A stretch of DNA of 64,000 nt, taken from positions 124,001 through 188,000 of the forward strand of contig BDSL01000056.1 of assembly GCA_003116995.1 (NCBI GenBank). The letters run 5' to 3'. Position numbers and translations under genes: made by a program. Shown here piece after piece: positions 11,450-23,449 of the stretch. Positions within the stretch are counted from its first letter, which is position 1, and each line of letters starts with the position of its first letter. The notes beneath the pieces are model-generated. The model was not told where the DNA came from. It was given only the letters and a program-made list of their open reading frames with translations, and did no database searches. Origin of the DNA: Yamagishiella unicocca. Taxonomy: Eukaryota; Chlorophyta; Chlorophyceae; Chlamydomonadales; Volvocaceae.

Positions 11450-12672
11450 TTATTCCCTTAATGACTCTGTTCGCGCCCTCTGTATCTGAGCCAAAAGGTT
11501 GCCTAGTTTCACCTGATCCCACGTAGTCATCACCACTTGCATATCCTGTCCAGTAGGAAAATCTACAGCTCGTCTGGGGGGCTCAAACACGGGACACTCC
11601 ATAAGAACATGAAACTCGTCTTCTACCATATCCCCGCGGCACACTCGGCACGTTCTCTCAACGCGTGGCTTACGCGGCCGACGTGCAAAACGACTTACGT
11701 CGAGATTCCAACAGCCGAGATAAAAACGCATCAGCGCCGTGTGATGCTTCCGAGGCATGCACGCGCGAAGGTGATCGAGCTTCTTTGTATGCGCGTCGGG
11801 GGCATATGCAACGCCCATCCAATTCGAGTAGCGACACACTGTTACGCCCGGCTTCCCGCGATCACTGTCTCCTGCTGCAAATTCGGGAAAAACCCGCGGA
11901 TCCATATCAATATCACTCGAGTTCCAGTCGAGCAGCAAACGTCGCCTGAACTCCTCTAGTACCTTGTCAACCGGGATTTCCAAAGCGGCTATTGCCTTGG
12001 CTTTTCCCACATTACTCAACGTTGCGCTCACATGTTGGCGATAGTCGTACCCAAGTGCTCCAAGAATCCGCAGCGCCTTACCAGCCCAAAAATATTCATG
12101 CTCGCTTGACGAGCGATCAGATTCCAACCATGCAAAAATATCCTCCTCTAAGACTGCCCGTGCGAGCGTCGAGGGCTGCTTACTCAGGCGCTTCCAAAAA
12201 CCAAACACTTGCTGTGCCCAAAAGTGATGCAAAGGCAGTTGAGAGGTCTCTGCGAAGAGTTGCCTGTTCGGAGGCAAACTAGCGCCAACTACCCTGCGCA
12301 AAAAGATCTTCTGTACCTCGACCATTGGATCCGCCAGAGCTCTTTCAAATACACCTGCCGCACGACCTGTGCTTCGAACCCATTTTCCCCATCTGCCAAG
12401 CAGCGCCGCATTCTCCCCCGTCGCTCCTGACCCTCCCCGCTGGTTCCATCTTTGCCACTCCCTAACCCGCTGTCTACCCTTAGTTCCTAAAACTTCCCAA
12501 AAAGCGTCTGGTCCCCATACCTCCGCTCCGTACGATAACAAAGGCCTTATTTGGGCGTCAAAACAGCGTAGCATAAGGTCGGGTGCCCATACGCGATTTA
12601 ATTCTAACTTACGCATTAAAGCAAAAACTCCCCTGCGACCCACATCGCATAGCTCCATTCGGCACGAGTCGA
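11450..12672 (-). mobile_element. 5'-truncated LINE (non-LTR retrotransposon ORF2 C terminus)
   Basis: One long minus-strand frame ends at 11450. It begins with a stretch typical of the thumb side of LINE reverse transcriptases (CFDAQIRPLLSYGAEVWGPD). It ends with a Cys/His zinc-binding-like motif (CRVCRGDMVEDEFHVLMEC) followed by a short tail, as in algal and fungal L1-like ORF2 proteins. The catalytic palm (YxDD) and the endonuclease are missing. The homology starts near 12672; the open frame runs a little further upstream to 12817 without recognisable sequence. A dead 5'-truncated insertion is the simplest reading. The frame is still uninterrupted over about 400 codons, so it is probably young. 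Confidence 0.85.
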
Positions 12673-12817
12673 ACGAACAGGGACGTGGCCACCTATACCG
12701 TACACCTCCTGGATTTGGCAAGCACAACCCTTGCCCGGCAAGACTTGCCCCTTCTCCAATTCTAATTATTGAGGGGAGGCATACACATAAGACGTACTGA
12801 TACGCACAGAACGGCAT

Positions 12818-14286
12818 TCACATTAACAAGGCGAATTGTCTGAAGGTAGTACAAACCGACCGGCCTGTGCTTTTGGACACGGTTGGGCTCAGTTGAACCG
12901 AGCAGCCTATGCGGTCGGACCCAGTCGGCACTGCCGCGGTCTTTCGCAGATATGTCAGCGGCCGTTAGCTGAGGCCTATCAGGCTGACGTGCATTGTAAA
13001 GCAGCGGGCGCGACGGGGCTCTGCTTCTGTCAAGGGGGCCCGGGTGCCTCATCTATAACGAGCTGCTATAGGGAGCTGTCTTCCTGGAGCGACAGGTATA
13101 AGCTGGGGCACAGCCGTGAGAATTGTGATACTGTATCCCGCAAAGCCACCAGTTACTGCAAAGGCACCAGTTACAGCAGACCGATGAGTACGCCCAGATA
13201 CGCCCATTCCGAGGCGCTTGGGACTTTGCCGCTAAACGAAATGGGAGGGATCTGGGTGCCTCCGTTCGATCTTCTGACGCTTCCAGCATTGCCTTCCGCC
13301 GCATGCAGTCCTTGTAACGCTTCCGAACTTCGGGACTAATTCTTCCTTCTTCTTGAATGAGCCATTCAGCCTGTCAAGAGGGGTTTTGCCGATTTGATTC
13401 CACTTGTGAGGACGAGCTGCTGCAGGCTGCTGCCATGAGCGGCAGGGTGGGTTCTCGTCTGCGTACGATTAGGGGTACGTTCGGGTTACGATTCGTGTGG
13501 TACTCCACTCTCAAACGGCCACAGGTTTGCGGAGTTGCGGCGAATGGCGCCATCGCAGACGCGCTTACGCGCTCCTCTCCGAGGAGCATTTAAGCATGTT
13601 GCTCGTTGCTGGAGGAGGTGAAAGCGCTTAGCCCGTTCTTCGCCAATTTCACCCTGAAAAGTTTCGCCATCATAATCGTCTGGAAAAGCCAGGAATACAG
13701 CATTATATGCAAGAATGCGAACTGGCGGTTAAGTGAAGGTTAAGTTTTGTTGGGTCAGGTGTACCACGAGGCTATGTACGGCACGGGGAAACCTCTGCCT
13801 CTGTTCTCAAATCAAGGAGTGCAATAACTCGTTGGTTGTCGTATAAAACAGGTGACCTATCTTAAAGGGACAGGGTCGCAAACACATTGACGGCTACCAT
13901 CACGTGCTGGTAGACGCGTGAGGGGAGTCGAATCATCCAGGCTCGAACAGCCTGCTTTACTCGGAATCATTCTGTGTATGCCGGTGTTGTTGTCCAGCAT
14001 AGATCGTCTTAGCAGGGCGCGGGACACGTTTTGGTGCACACTTTCCAAGAACGCGGTGTGCTGTGAGCCTGCACTGGACATCATCGTAGTTCTTGAAGCA
14101 TATTAGGACTTGCTGTTGATTCAACTGGCAGGTAAGGAGGCGCGCGTCGGTTGCTACTAGACGCTTGGCTTTGTTTTTTGTAGGGTTCTACAAGGGGTTC
14201 GATGCATCTGAGCTGCAATAATATCCTGCATTTTTGATGTGCCTGCGTTACTTCACCCCACTATTGTTGTCACCCGCTGCACACAG
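12818..14286. other. No gene recognised
   Basis: About 1.5 kb. Short open frames on both strands lack motifs. A candidate acceptor (ctgcacacag, about 14278-14287) lies 34 bases before the copy C ATG. Confidence 0.4.
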
Positions 14287-14321
14287 GAGAATTCATAATA
14301 CCAGCGTGGGACCTGAAGCCA

Positions 14322-16667
14322 ATGCCCTCCCACCACGTTGGAAGCCTTGATGCATGGCTCGATAGTCCGTTTTCCAACGGTGGTGGTATCGGTTCGTCCT
14401 CGTTACAAGGCTACCATGCTAAGGGTCGGTCTCGTGCGAGCCCCCTGAGTGGCGCTCAACGCGCAACTTCAGCGGGTGGACGCGGAGTCGTTAGCACTAT
14501 TGCGGCCAATGCGCCAATCGAAACTGATTGCGAGGAGGATGGCTGCTCTCCTTCGGAATTGCCATTCGTAACTAGGGCAGATGCGCTCGGTCCCTACACT
14601 CTGCCTGTTCCTCCTATGGCGCCTATGAGCTCTGGCGATATGGTGGATCGTTCCTGCGCCAGCTTGACAACAGCGCACATGGGCAGGCCGCCCGCTGGGC
14701 CGAGCAAGCGCCAGTCGTTGCTGTCCCAGCAACTGCGCTCCGCTTCCTCTGTTCCACTGGAGAGCTGTTACAATGTTTTTTCATCAGGCGACGTGAACTT
14801 CTTTTGCGCTGGCTCCCGCCGCAACCCCAGCGGCAACACCGCAGCGTCGCCCATGGGCTGCGTCGCGATAGACCCATTGCAAGCGGCCCAGTCCACGCCA
14901 CCAGGCCACAAGGCCACATCTTTCGCTGCATCTGGCCCCATAACAAGCAGCGAATGCAACACGTGCGACGCGGTTGCTCCCAGGACAGTCGCGGAGGTAG
15001 CCATGGCGGAGCAGTTGGGAGCATCAGTGACCTGCGGGAACGCGGCCGCCGCGGCTGTTGATGCAACTGCAGCTTCCTTCACCGCTGACAGGACCTTCCC
15101 CATGTATGCCGCGTCACCATGCCGGAGCTCTGGTGGCCAGCTCCTGGGCTCGTTAGATGCGGATGCGACAACGTGCGGCGGTTCCATGGCGTACAGCAGC
15201 AGCGGTGGAGGCGTTTTCAGCAGCGGCAGTAACATCCTGCACTGCCGCGACGACTGCTCCCATGAGCAGCTGGACTTCAGTGCTTTGCCAACGGCGACAG
15301 CAAGCTTCGTATCGGGTCACTTTTTTGGCGGCTTGGAGCTGCCCGCGTCCTCCTCCCTCCCAGATGCGGCAAAGCCAGGTATGCGCTTGAGACCCATGGC
15401 ACCCCATCAAACTGCGCCCGAAAACGCACCCTTTTGCGTACGACACATGCATCCGCCGCGTTTTTGAAGGGGGCATGGCAGTGCCTTGCCGTGACCAGCG
15501 CACGCAACGAAGGCGGTTGAGGGAGCGGCGCCAAGCCCAGGAGTCGTCCTGGCGAGCGATTAAGCGATTCCACCACGGCGAGGAGCACGTGGCCCGAACC
15601 GCGCCTTCTGAACCCACACATCATGCACTAATATAATCCGTCCCCTACTCTTTCCCCTACTACTCTTGGCCGCCCAAATACGTCCCCGACCCGCCTCACC
15701 CAAACCTGCTCGAATCACTAGATCCGTATCCCTCTCCGCAGATGCGCCCGATGGCATGTCGTCCCTCAGCAACGCGATCTCGTCGTCATCGCGCAGCGCT
15801 GTTCACAGCCTGGCGAGGAGCTCTGTCACCGACATCGCCTTCCCGGCGTCGAGCCACGTGGCCGCCGACAAGGGCGGCGCTCTCCCCGCCACCACCACCA
15901 CCACCACCGCCAGCAGCGGCGCCGTGACCGACGTCAGCGCGCTGGTGGCGCTGCCGGGCGTCGTGGCGGTGCCGTACTCGCCGCCACCCGCGCACCAGGG
16001 TGCGGCAGCGGCGTCGCTCTCGGCGACAGCGGCGGCGGTGGCGCCGCAACCGCGCGGCGGTGGCGGCGAGTGCGGGAGCATGCAGCCAGATGCCGATGAG
16101 TTCCAATCTCCCTTCCAGGGGTTACTGCAGCAGCAGCAGCAGTGCGAGGCGCAGCAGCAGCCGGTCGTTACCGAAAAGGCCGCAGAGTCCCCCAGGCGCG
16201 GCTCGAAGGGCGTCTCCTTCGCCAGCCTCTTCTCAACCGTGCTCGTCCTGCCCTCGGCGCCAACTGACAACAGCCGTTCCGCATTGGCCGCCAACCGCTA
16301 CGGTTTCGGATCGGAAGGCGGGGCCGGGGGTCGCCTGGCGGGCCACAGTTACGGCCGGAGCGCGCTGCACCATTCGGTCAGCGTGGGCCACCAGCTCAGT
16401 ACCGAGTCGGCTCTCGCTTCCTTTGGCCAGGAGGTTGTCTCGCAGCCGGGTTCCGCGAGGGCCCCTGGGTCGTCCCTGAGCGCCGCCAGCGCCGCCGCCA
16501 GGGTTTCGATCAGCGGGCTGCTGGAGTCAGACGTGGCCCCTGCGATGTACGAAGGGACCGTGAGGCGCGGCTTGCCGCGTAAGGCCCTGCTGGCCCGGGC
16601 GATGAGTCAGCCCGTCACGGAGGAGATGTACGGGTCGCTGATGGCTTTGCAGGGAGAGGTGGCTTGA
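14322..16667 (+). CDS. Copy C of the SLDAWL/YEGTVRRG family (660 aa)
   Basis: Proposed exons are 14322-15378 and 15742-16667 with a phase-1 intron (gtatgc...ctctccgcag), giving 660 residues plus TGA. The start reads HHVGSLDAWL. The end has YEGTVRRGLPRK followed by about 30 residues (PVTEEMYGSLMALQGEVA). The middle is Ser/Ala/Gly-rich with a short poly-Gln run near LLQQQQQCEAQQQP. No transmembrane or enzymatic motif was seen. It is about twice as long as copy B; most of the extra length is in exon 1. It is the longest and cleanest member and may be the parent locus. Function unknown. Confidence 0.7.
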
Positions 16668-19600
16668 GGGGCCAGCAGACGAGTGGGCGGTGTTGGCAGC
16701 TGGGTAATTGGAAGTAGGCTAGGAGGGCGGGCAGGCGGGTGCAGGAGGGCGTGCGGTGAAGCGGGATGGCGGTTGAGGAGACCATGGGTTGAGCAACTGG
16801 GGATGTGGGTCTTCGCGGTGCGGGCCTGGAGGTTCCGGCTCGGTGGCGAGGGTCGCGTGTGACCAGATGCGCAGAGGCTTTGCAACCGGTTGCATTGCGA
16901 GGCCAGCCAGCCAAACGCCTTGAACGGCAGACGCTTCGAAGCCGCAACGCCGTCGCATTCGCCCGATCATACTGCAGAGAGGAGGACGAGGCGGTGGTGT
17001 GATTGCCCGGAGGGGCGATTGCCCGGAGGGGTGACGGCTCGGAGGGGTCTTGATGTCACGGCGGGAGGCGCTGGGGAACCCGCACAGCTGCCGCACCATT
17101 CTGGGTTGGCCCTTCCATGTTGTTCATTCTTTCGGGATGGGCTGCAGGCGTCCAACGGAGGGCACGGTTGTTGGGTTCGTTGTATTGCCGAGCCGTCTGC
17201 GCGAGTATCGGAGGGCATGCAGGCCGGCTCCGAAACCAGCCCCGCGTGTCTGATTTGGGGCTTACAAATGGCTTCGTTTAGTTTCCGACGCAGGTATTTG
17301 GCGCAACGTATTGGGACTGGATGCAAGGCGGTGCCGATGTCTTGATTGCTGATGTCCGGGCACCAGCTCGGGCCGCGCCTACACCAGAATGGTCATTTCT
17401 TGTGAAAATAATATCATCTCTTAACACGCTCGCTAACTGGGTTCGGCCCCAATGGTGGTGGCAGCCCAATGCGGGCGAGTCGTTGCGTGCGCAGCACTAG
17501 GCGGGGTACTACCGGTGGTTTATGAGCTGAGCTGAGCGCCAGGAGGGCCCTCGCCCTAGCTGGTTTTGCCGTGCCAATAATAAAACGCGGGGCCAGGCCA
17601 ACGCTGTTGTTATCGTATGCTTTGCTTCGCGCGCTGGTTTCTCGCAGGAAACAAGTCCCCGCCGCGTATGGTGGAGGAATAAGTAGCAGTGTGGGTTGCC
17701 TTGACGTTGGGGTGACCGGACTTGCGGCGCCGGGCGCGTGTCCCTTCATGACACATAATCGGTATGCGGGCGTTTCAGGTCCAGCAGGGGCGTGTTCCCC
17801 TTGGCTGCTCCCAAGTCATTTTTTTACTTTTTTTTCGGGCCCAAAAGGGCCTAATGGACTCGGTCTGTGAATGATTGTGGGCTGCGCTGAGGCGGGTGTG
17901 GCCGCGCGGCAAGCCATTGTTGGGTAGCCGCCGTGTGATTGGCGTACTACTTGGCTTGGTTTCGGATCCACGGCACCTAGGAGCTCTCGGGGCGTGCACT
18001 GAGCGTGAGGTCAAGCGGAGGGGCTCGTGGCGCGTCGGGCCGAATAACTGGCGCGTTGTGCTGCACGTCGCATGCGCTGGCTCTCTTGCATGGGTTCTGT
18101 TTCAAGGCTGCTGGCCGCAGTGTGTCTCCGCTGGCCTGGTAGTGTAGAGTGGTGCACCGTTGGGGTTGGGCACCGAAGTCGGGCGCACCGAGCGGTCGAT
18201 GGATCCTTCGAGGGGTGAAGCCTTCCTTGCCCCAACATGAACACATGCTCATTCGGGAGCGTCGTCATGTTGGTATCCGATGGCGCTGCGAGCTCGTTGG
18301 GAGGGGAGGGTTTCGGAGCTGTGTCGGGGAGGACGCTGGCCGGCAGAACCCCTTGGTGGTGGATGATGGATGGCCCAAGCTCGGGTGCGTCACTTGGGGG
18401 CCGAAGTCACACGCTCTTCCGTCCGGCGCTGTGGCTTTTTGATGCGGTAGCTGTTGTCCTTGATGCAGGCGCCGCCTGCGCCTTCCGTGCTTGTGTCCGG
18501 GGCGCGCTCGCGGCCGGAGGCCGGGCGCCTCACTCAACACCGCCAGTAGGACGGCGAAGGGGAGTCGTTCTGCGGCAGAGCTGCCGGTGAGCGGCGATCT
18601 AGGTGTGTCTCCTCGGCGGGTATTTGGTGCGATGGTCTTTGAGGCGGATGCAGGTGTGGTGGCTGCTGCGCTGGGTGGGCGGGACGGGTCCACAGTCCTT
18701 TGGGGGACGTAAGGCAGGAGGAGAGCGGGGTGCGCCCTCCGCATCGCAGCTGGCACGTGAACGGGTCTCCCTGATGCCCACTGCCAGCTATGCAGCCGGG
18801 AGAGATCCCTGAGGAGCGCGGAGGCGAGGTGAGGCCCTCCTGCTCCCTCGCTCTTGTCGCCTCTCTTACCATTCCACGGCGCCTCGTAGCCGAGTGGGCT
18901 CCAGGGGAAGGATCCGAGTGCTGGGAAGGGGGGCGCGCGGCGAAAAGCTGCGGCCCCGAAGTGAAGCCGGTGGGGTGCTCTGCGGCTTGCAAAGTAGTGG
19001 CGCTGTGCGTGAGGATTGGAGAACGCGGCTTCGCTTGAACGGAAAAAACCCAAATCGGCCAGCGCTTTTGTTGCAGGGTGGAGGGCGCAGGAGGGTGCCA
19101 GCAGGCGGTACCGATACTCGCGGCTGGCATGGTTGGTCGGGGGAAGGGGGTTACATTCATCATCGTAGTGGCGGTTTTTCGGTTTCCGTTGGTGGGTAGG
19201 ATACGCCGTGTATTACGGGTATGTTTCAGGGAATCGCAGTTTTGCTGCAGGTCTCGCTGATACGCCGTATACTGCGTGTGGATATCTCGCAATGGTTGCG
19301 GGCCGGCCATGTGGGGCCGTAACGTCCTGGGGCCCTGTGGGCGTTGGCGCGGTGCGGCTGGTCCTTTGACCTCCGCTCGTGGCGCGCGGTGTTGCCCGGG
19401 GGTACTCCGAGGGTCGTCCGCAAGGTCCCCTCAGGGTTCAGTCCGTGTCGGTAATTTCGATCCGCTAGGAGCGGTAGTTGACGGCGTCAACACGTGGCTC
19501 ATTGAACGCTGCTGCGACCGTACGGCACGGCACCCTCGGATAACCACTCGGGCACTGGGCAGCGCTGTGTCGCGCGGCTAGGTTCGGGCGGCCGCATACA

Positions 19601-21426
19601 CTTTCCTGTATGCTGTCTGCTTGGCCGGCCGGATTGCGCTGCAGCAAATTCTCATTAGCAATGTCGCGGGCTTTGATATGCCTTATTTTCATTGTGCTCC
19701 CGGGGCCACACGTATGCTCCGTTGTTGGATGCACGGTCTAAGGAAAGCGATTGGTTAGCGACCACCCAATCCTGGGTTGGCCCTTCCCCATGCCGTAATG
19801 TCTAGGGCGTTCAGCATGGATTTTGCGAAGGGGATGGGCTCTTATGGAGCGGAGGAAGACCCACAGTGCCACATCTTAGCGGTTTTGGAAACGAGGTAGT
19901 TGTCCCGTGCACCGAGTACGGTAGTCTTCAATTGTGAACCTCCCGCTGAATAAGATGCTGCTAGCTGATTTTCTGTATTAATATATTATTAGCACGTACT
20001 GCGTGCAGAACGTGGTTTCAAGAAGAATAACGTGGCGAAGCGAGAAGTGTCACTAAGTGAATCGGTAGCGTAGCGTGGGGGGGCCCGGAGGCACGAGGCG
20101 TCCTGCCCCTTTTGGGTTGCGAGTGAGCTGCATGCGCCTTGTGCGCCATACCTAAGCGAGCATATACTACTGTAATTGAATCACTGAAGCAATGGACGAA
20201 ACCTAGGCGAGTTTTCGAAGCTGCCGAAATAGGGACGGTCCCAATGGTTGCAAAGGCGGTGGTCAGCACCGTTGGGGAAGTCGAAAACAGTACATTGCCG
20301 TACATCCCAGCACCCTCCCATGCACACATATTAAACCATTGCTCAAGGCTGCAGAATCAGTGCACGGCCATGCGTCCGGAAGCTATCGCCTGCCCCCCTG
20401 CATTCCTGGTCACGATCACCATTATCACTATCGCCGTACATCTCCCACAAATGCCGCAGCCCACCACCACAACCTTCGCCACCCGCTGCTCGCCCTAGGC
20501 CCCTCGGAGGCACCATAAGGCGCTGAGCCGCTCCCCACAGCTCCGCCCGTTAGGGCAGAGCTCGGCATCGCCAGCTCCTGCATCAAACAACGCTTCACAC
20601 CTCACTGTCCGCCTCAGGGTCCACCAGGGCCGGGGCCGCGACGATTGCTGCCTACGATGCACGTGGGTCTGGGTTGGCCGAGTCCTTGGGCACGTGGGCC
20701 GTGGGCACGTGGGCCTGGGTTGGCCAAGTCCTCCAGCTTTTTACTAACACAACCAACACCAAGGTCGCGACGACACCGCCCAGCAGCGGGGGCATCCCTC
20801 TTCCTGTCGTTGCAATTGCCGTACACGCCCGGCCGCGTCTCAACTTTACTGGCAGCACGTCCCACTGCCTGTGTTTGCACAAGGCAGTCTGCTGGGCGCC
20901 CGCTCGCTAGCTCGCGCGTAAACCCTAATTTCGCCACGTCCTCCTTCCCGTCTCCCTCCCAGCGGTGGGGCGATGCTCAAAACACTTTTAACGTTGTTTT
21001 ACTTATTCCAAGCGGCCTGGCGACAGCCCAGCCGGGCCAACGGTGTTGTGTGCCTGTGGAGCCACAGGTCAAGCTCTGCCAGCAAGCACACTGTGTGTTA
21101 CGCTTCCGTACATCTGAACGGGCATGTCGAACTTACAGGCTGGCATGTGACGTGGAAAAAGGGCCCTAAACACCCAGGTCAACAAGTAAATTGCCAAGTG
21201 AAGGTGAAATGAGATAGGCTATGGACCGCTTCGGTGAGGGTCAGAGTGGCCTCATCGCAATCGGGCTGCTATCACCATGCCAGCCATGTCCTCCCCTAGT
21301 GCAACCCCAAGCCCCCAATGCCGTCTCCGGGTGGTGGCAGCAGCGCCCCCGCACCTGCTCCACCGCCTCCTCAAAACTTATGTCTTAAACGGTTTTTTCG
21401 GACATCCACGGGTTTCCCTCGCCTCC
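16668..21426. other. 4.7-kb stretch, no gene recognised
   Basis: Open frames exist on both strands (for example 18265-19053 minus, 20645-21169 plus), but none has a motif or a convincing exon structure. Near 20659-20732 the phrase cacgtggg.ctgggttggcc(g/a)agtcct occurs twice, about 65 bases apart. The first few hundred bases after 16667 are probably the 3' UTR of copy C. Confidence 0.35.
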
Positions 21427-22484
21427 TCATTGTCGTCCTCCCCTTCCCGCCCGGCTGCTGCCCAACCGCCACCTAGTCATCGCCCAAGCAGCTCCGCCCA
21501 CCAAGTGAGCCAGGCGACCAGCGATCCGGACGCAAGCGAGCAGCGCCGCCGCCGCGGCAAGCCACCATGTCAGCACCGCTGCGGCCGCGGCGCAGAGGAA
21601 GGCCGCCGCGGGCCACCGTACTGCAGCACGGAGCAGTCGTACCGCCAGGACGAGCAACAAGACGCCCGTCGGCGTCGCAGCGGCACCAGCGAGCAAGGTA
21701 GCGTCGGTGGCGGCGGCGCCGTCTATGCCGCTCACTGCCGATGCCGACGGCGGCGTGGGAACACGCGGTGCTGCTGCTGTCGGCGGGCAGCCACCGGCGC
21801 TGCTGCCGGTGTGGGTGCTGCGTGACCCCGGCCTGCTGTTATTGCCGTTGTCGTTATTTCCGGTCCAGCAACCGTCTTTGTCGATGTCGTGGCGGCGGCC
21901 GCCACCGTTGCCGTCGTGGTGGTCGTGGTCGTGGTGGTGGTGGTCGCCAGCGGCGGCGGCGACCTGGCGGCCGAGTGTCGGGACGTCGGTGCCCCGGACG
22001 GCAGCGGCGGCACAGCGCACCGCCGCCAGCAAGCCAAGTAGCATGGAAGCGTCCCGCGGGTCGGCGATTGCTACTGTCGCGGCGGTGGCCGTCCTCGACG
22101 GAGCGACCGGAGCCTGCGGCGCCGCCGGCATGTAGGCCCCAAAGACCCCAGCCCCGCCGCTACTACTGCCCCTGCCGTCGCCGCAGCCCCTGCCGGCGGG
22201 CTGATGCTGCAGCTGCAGCTGCCGCCAGTCCTCCTCGTCCAGATCCGAAACCACCTGACCGCTGCATCCCCTGTCGCCGCCAGTGTCGGTCACACTGTCG
22301 CCATCGCAATACGCGTACGGCAGTTGTTGCCTTGCCCTGGGCTGTCGGTCCCTGACGTGGCCCACCGGCGGCTGCCCCGGCGCCGCCGCTGCAGCCGGGG
22401 GCAGCGGCGGCGGCGGCGGTGGCGGCGGCGGCACAGATCCCGAGCTGCGCGACCTCCTGGTGGGCGACCGCTCCGGGGACCTGA
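21427..22484 (-). CDS. Exon of an Ala/Gly-rich membrane-type protein (partial)
   Basis: A minus-strand frame opens at a plausible acceptor (gccctgcctcag, exon from 22484) and runs to a stop at 21427, about 350 codons. It starts SPERSPTRRSRSSGSV, then a poly-Pro run, then GQVVSDLDEEDWRQLQLQHQ and a His-rich patch (DHHHHDHDHHD). It ends with two or three hydrophobic stretches (GVLLLVLAVRLLRAAVRW, FLCAAAAAVLTWWLAAAAAL) that could be membrane helices. It would be the last exon of a gene whose 5' exons I could not find between 22.5 and 26.4 kb. It might belong to the polytopic gene upstream if that gene's stop at 26397 is actually spliced out. GC-driven open frames on other strands overlap it, so coding status is moderate. 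Confidence 0.4.
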
Positions 22485-23219
22485 GGCAGGGCGTCTCAGG
22501 CAGCCCAGCGCCGGTGGGGCTGGAGCCGCCAGCGGAGGTACGGCAAGAAGCGCCGCCGCCGCCGCCGCTTCTGCCGCCGCTGGCGGCAGCAGCAATTGCG
22601 GTAGCAGCAGCGCTCGCGGCGGTATGGTAAGGGGGATCCCGGGCGGCTACGGCGGCCGCACCCGTGGAGGCCTGGGAGCCCTTGGTGGGTCGGAGCCAGG
22701 GTCGCAGCCAGGTGGCTCCTCGCTGGGAGCTCGATTCACTGGCCGCTGTGGAAGGAGGACCGGCGGCCAGCTCGCCGCCAGCGGCGAGCAGTTGTGCACG
22801 ATGGAGGGTGCTGCCGGTGCTGCTGCCACTGCCGCCACTGCGGCTGGGCCCGGGTCCCTCTGTGGGTATTGGCGGCAGGAGGGGACAAAGGGACGTTCAC
22901 GCGATGCGACTGTGATGAGGACAGGGCGGGTGTGGCAGTATGTCGATGCTGAGGGAGGGGCAGGGAGGGGGCTCGAGAGACGGCTGTGTCATGGGCGCTG
23001 GTGGTGGTGCTGCTGCCGCCAACCGGGAAAGGGACGGATCCGGGACCTCCGCCGTACACTTCATGGTCCTTCACCCACTACCGTGCGACTCGCGAGTTGG
23101 CAGTAGCGCGCAGTCACTTCCTGCTACTGCCCTCCCCTGCTCGAAGAGGGACCAACGCGTGTACTAGGCCGGGAGCCAGGCGGACAGGCCTGCGGTCAGG
23201 AGACCCAACCCGGCATCGA

Positions 23220-23449
23220 CCGCAGGCCCAACCCAGCATCAACTGCAGGCCCAACCCAGCATCGACCGCAGCCCCAACCCAATATCGACCGCAGGCCCAA
23301 CCCAGCATCGACCGCAGGCCCAACCCAATATCGACCGCAGGCCCAACCCAGTATCGACCGCAGGCCCAACCCAATATCGACCGCAGGCCCAACCCAGTAT
23401 CGACCGCAGGCCCAACCCAGTATCGACCGCAGGTCCAACCCGGTACCGG
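23220..23449. repeat. 23-bp minisatellite, ten units
   Basis: Ten tandem units of cgcaggcccaacccagtatc plus gac. Variants alternate between cagcatc, caatatc and cagtatc. Since 23 is not a multiple of three, the array is open in all three frames on the minus strand (GLGLRSILGWACGRYWVGPA) and gives misleading open frames. Confidence 0.95.

Noticed and set aside
18265..19053. 262-codon minus-strand open frame
   Set aside because: No motif, no neighbouring exons, and overlapping open frames on the other strand; likely chance in GC-rich DNA.
23220..23449. CRISPR-like array
   Set aside because: The units are contiguous with no unique spacers, and the genome is clearly eukaryotic.
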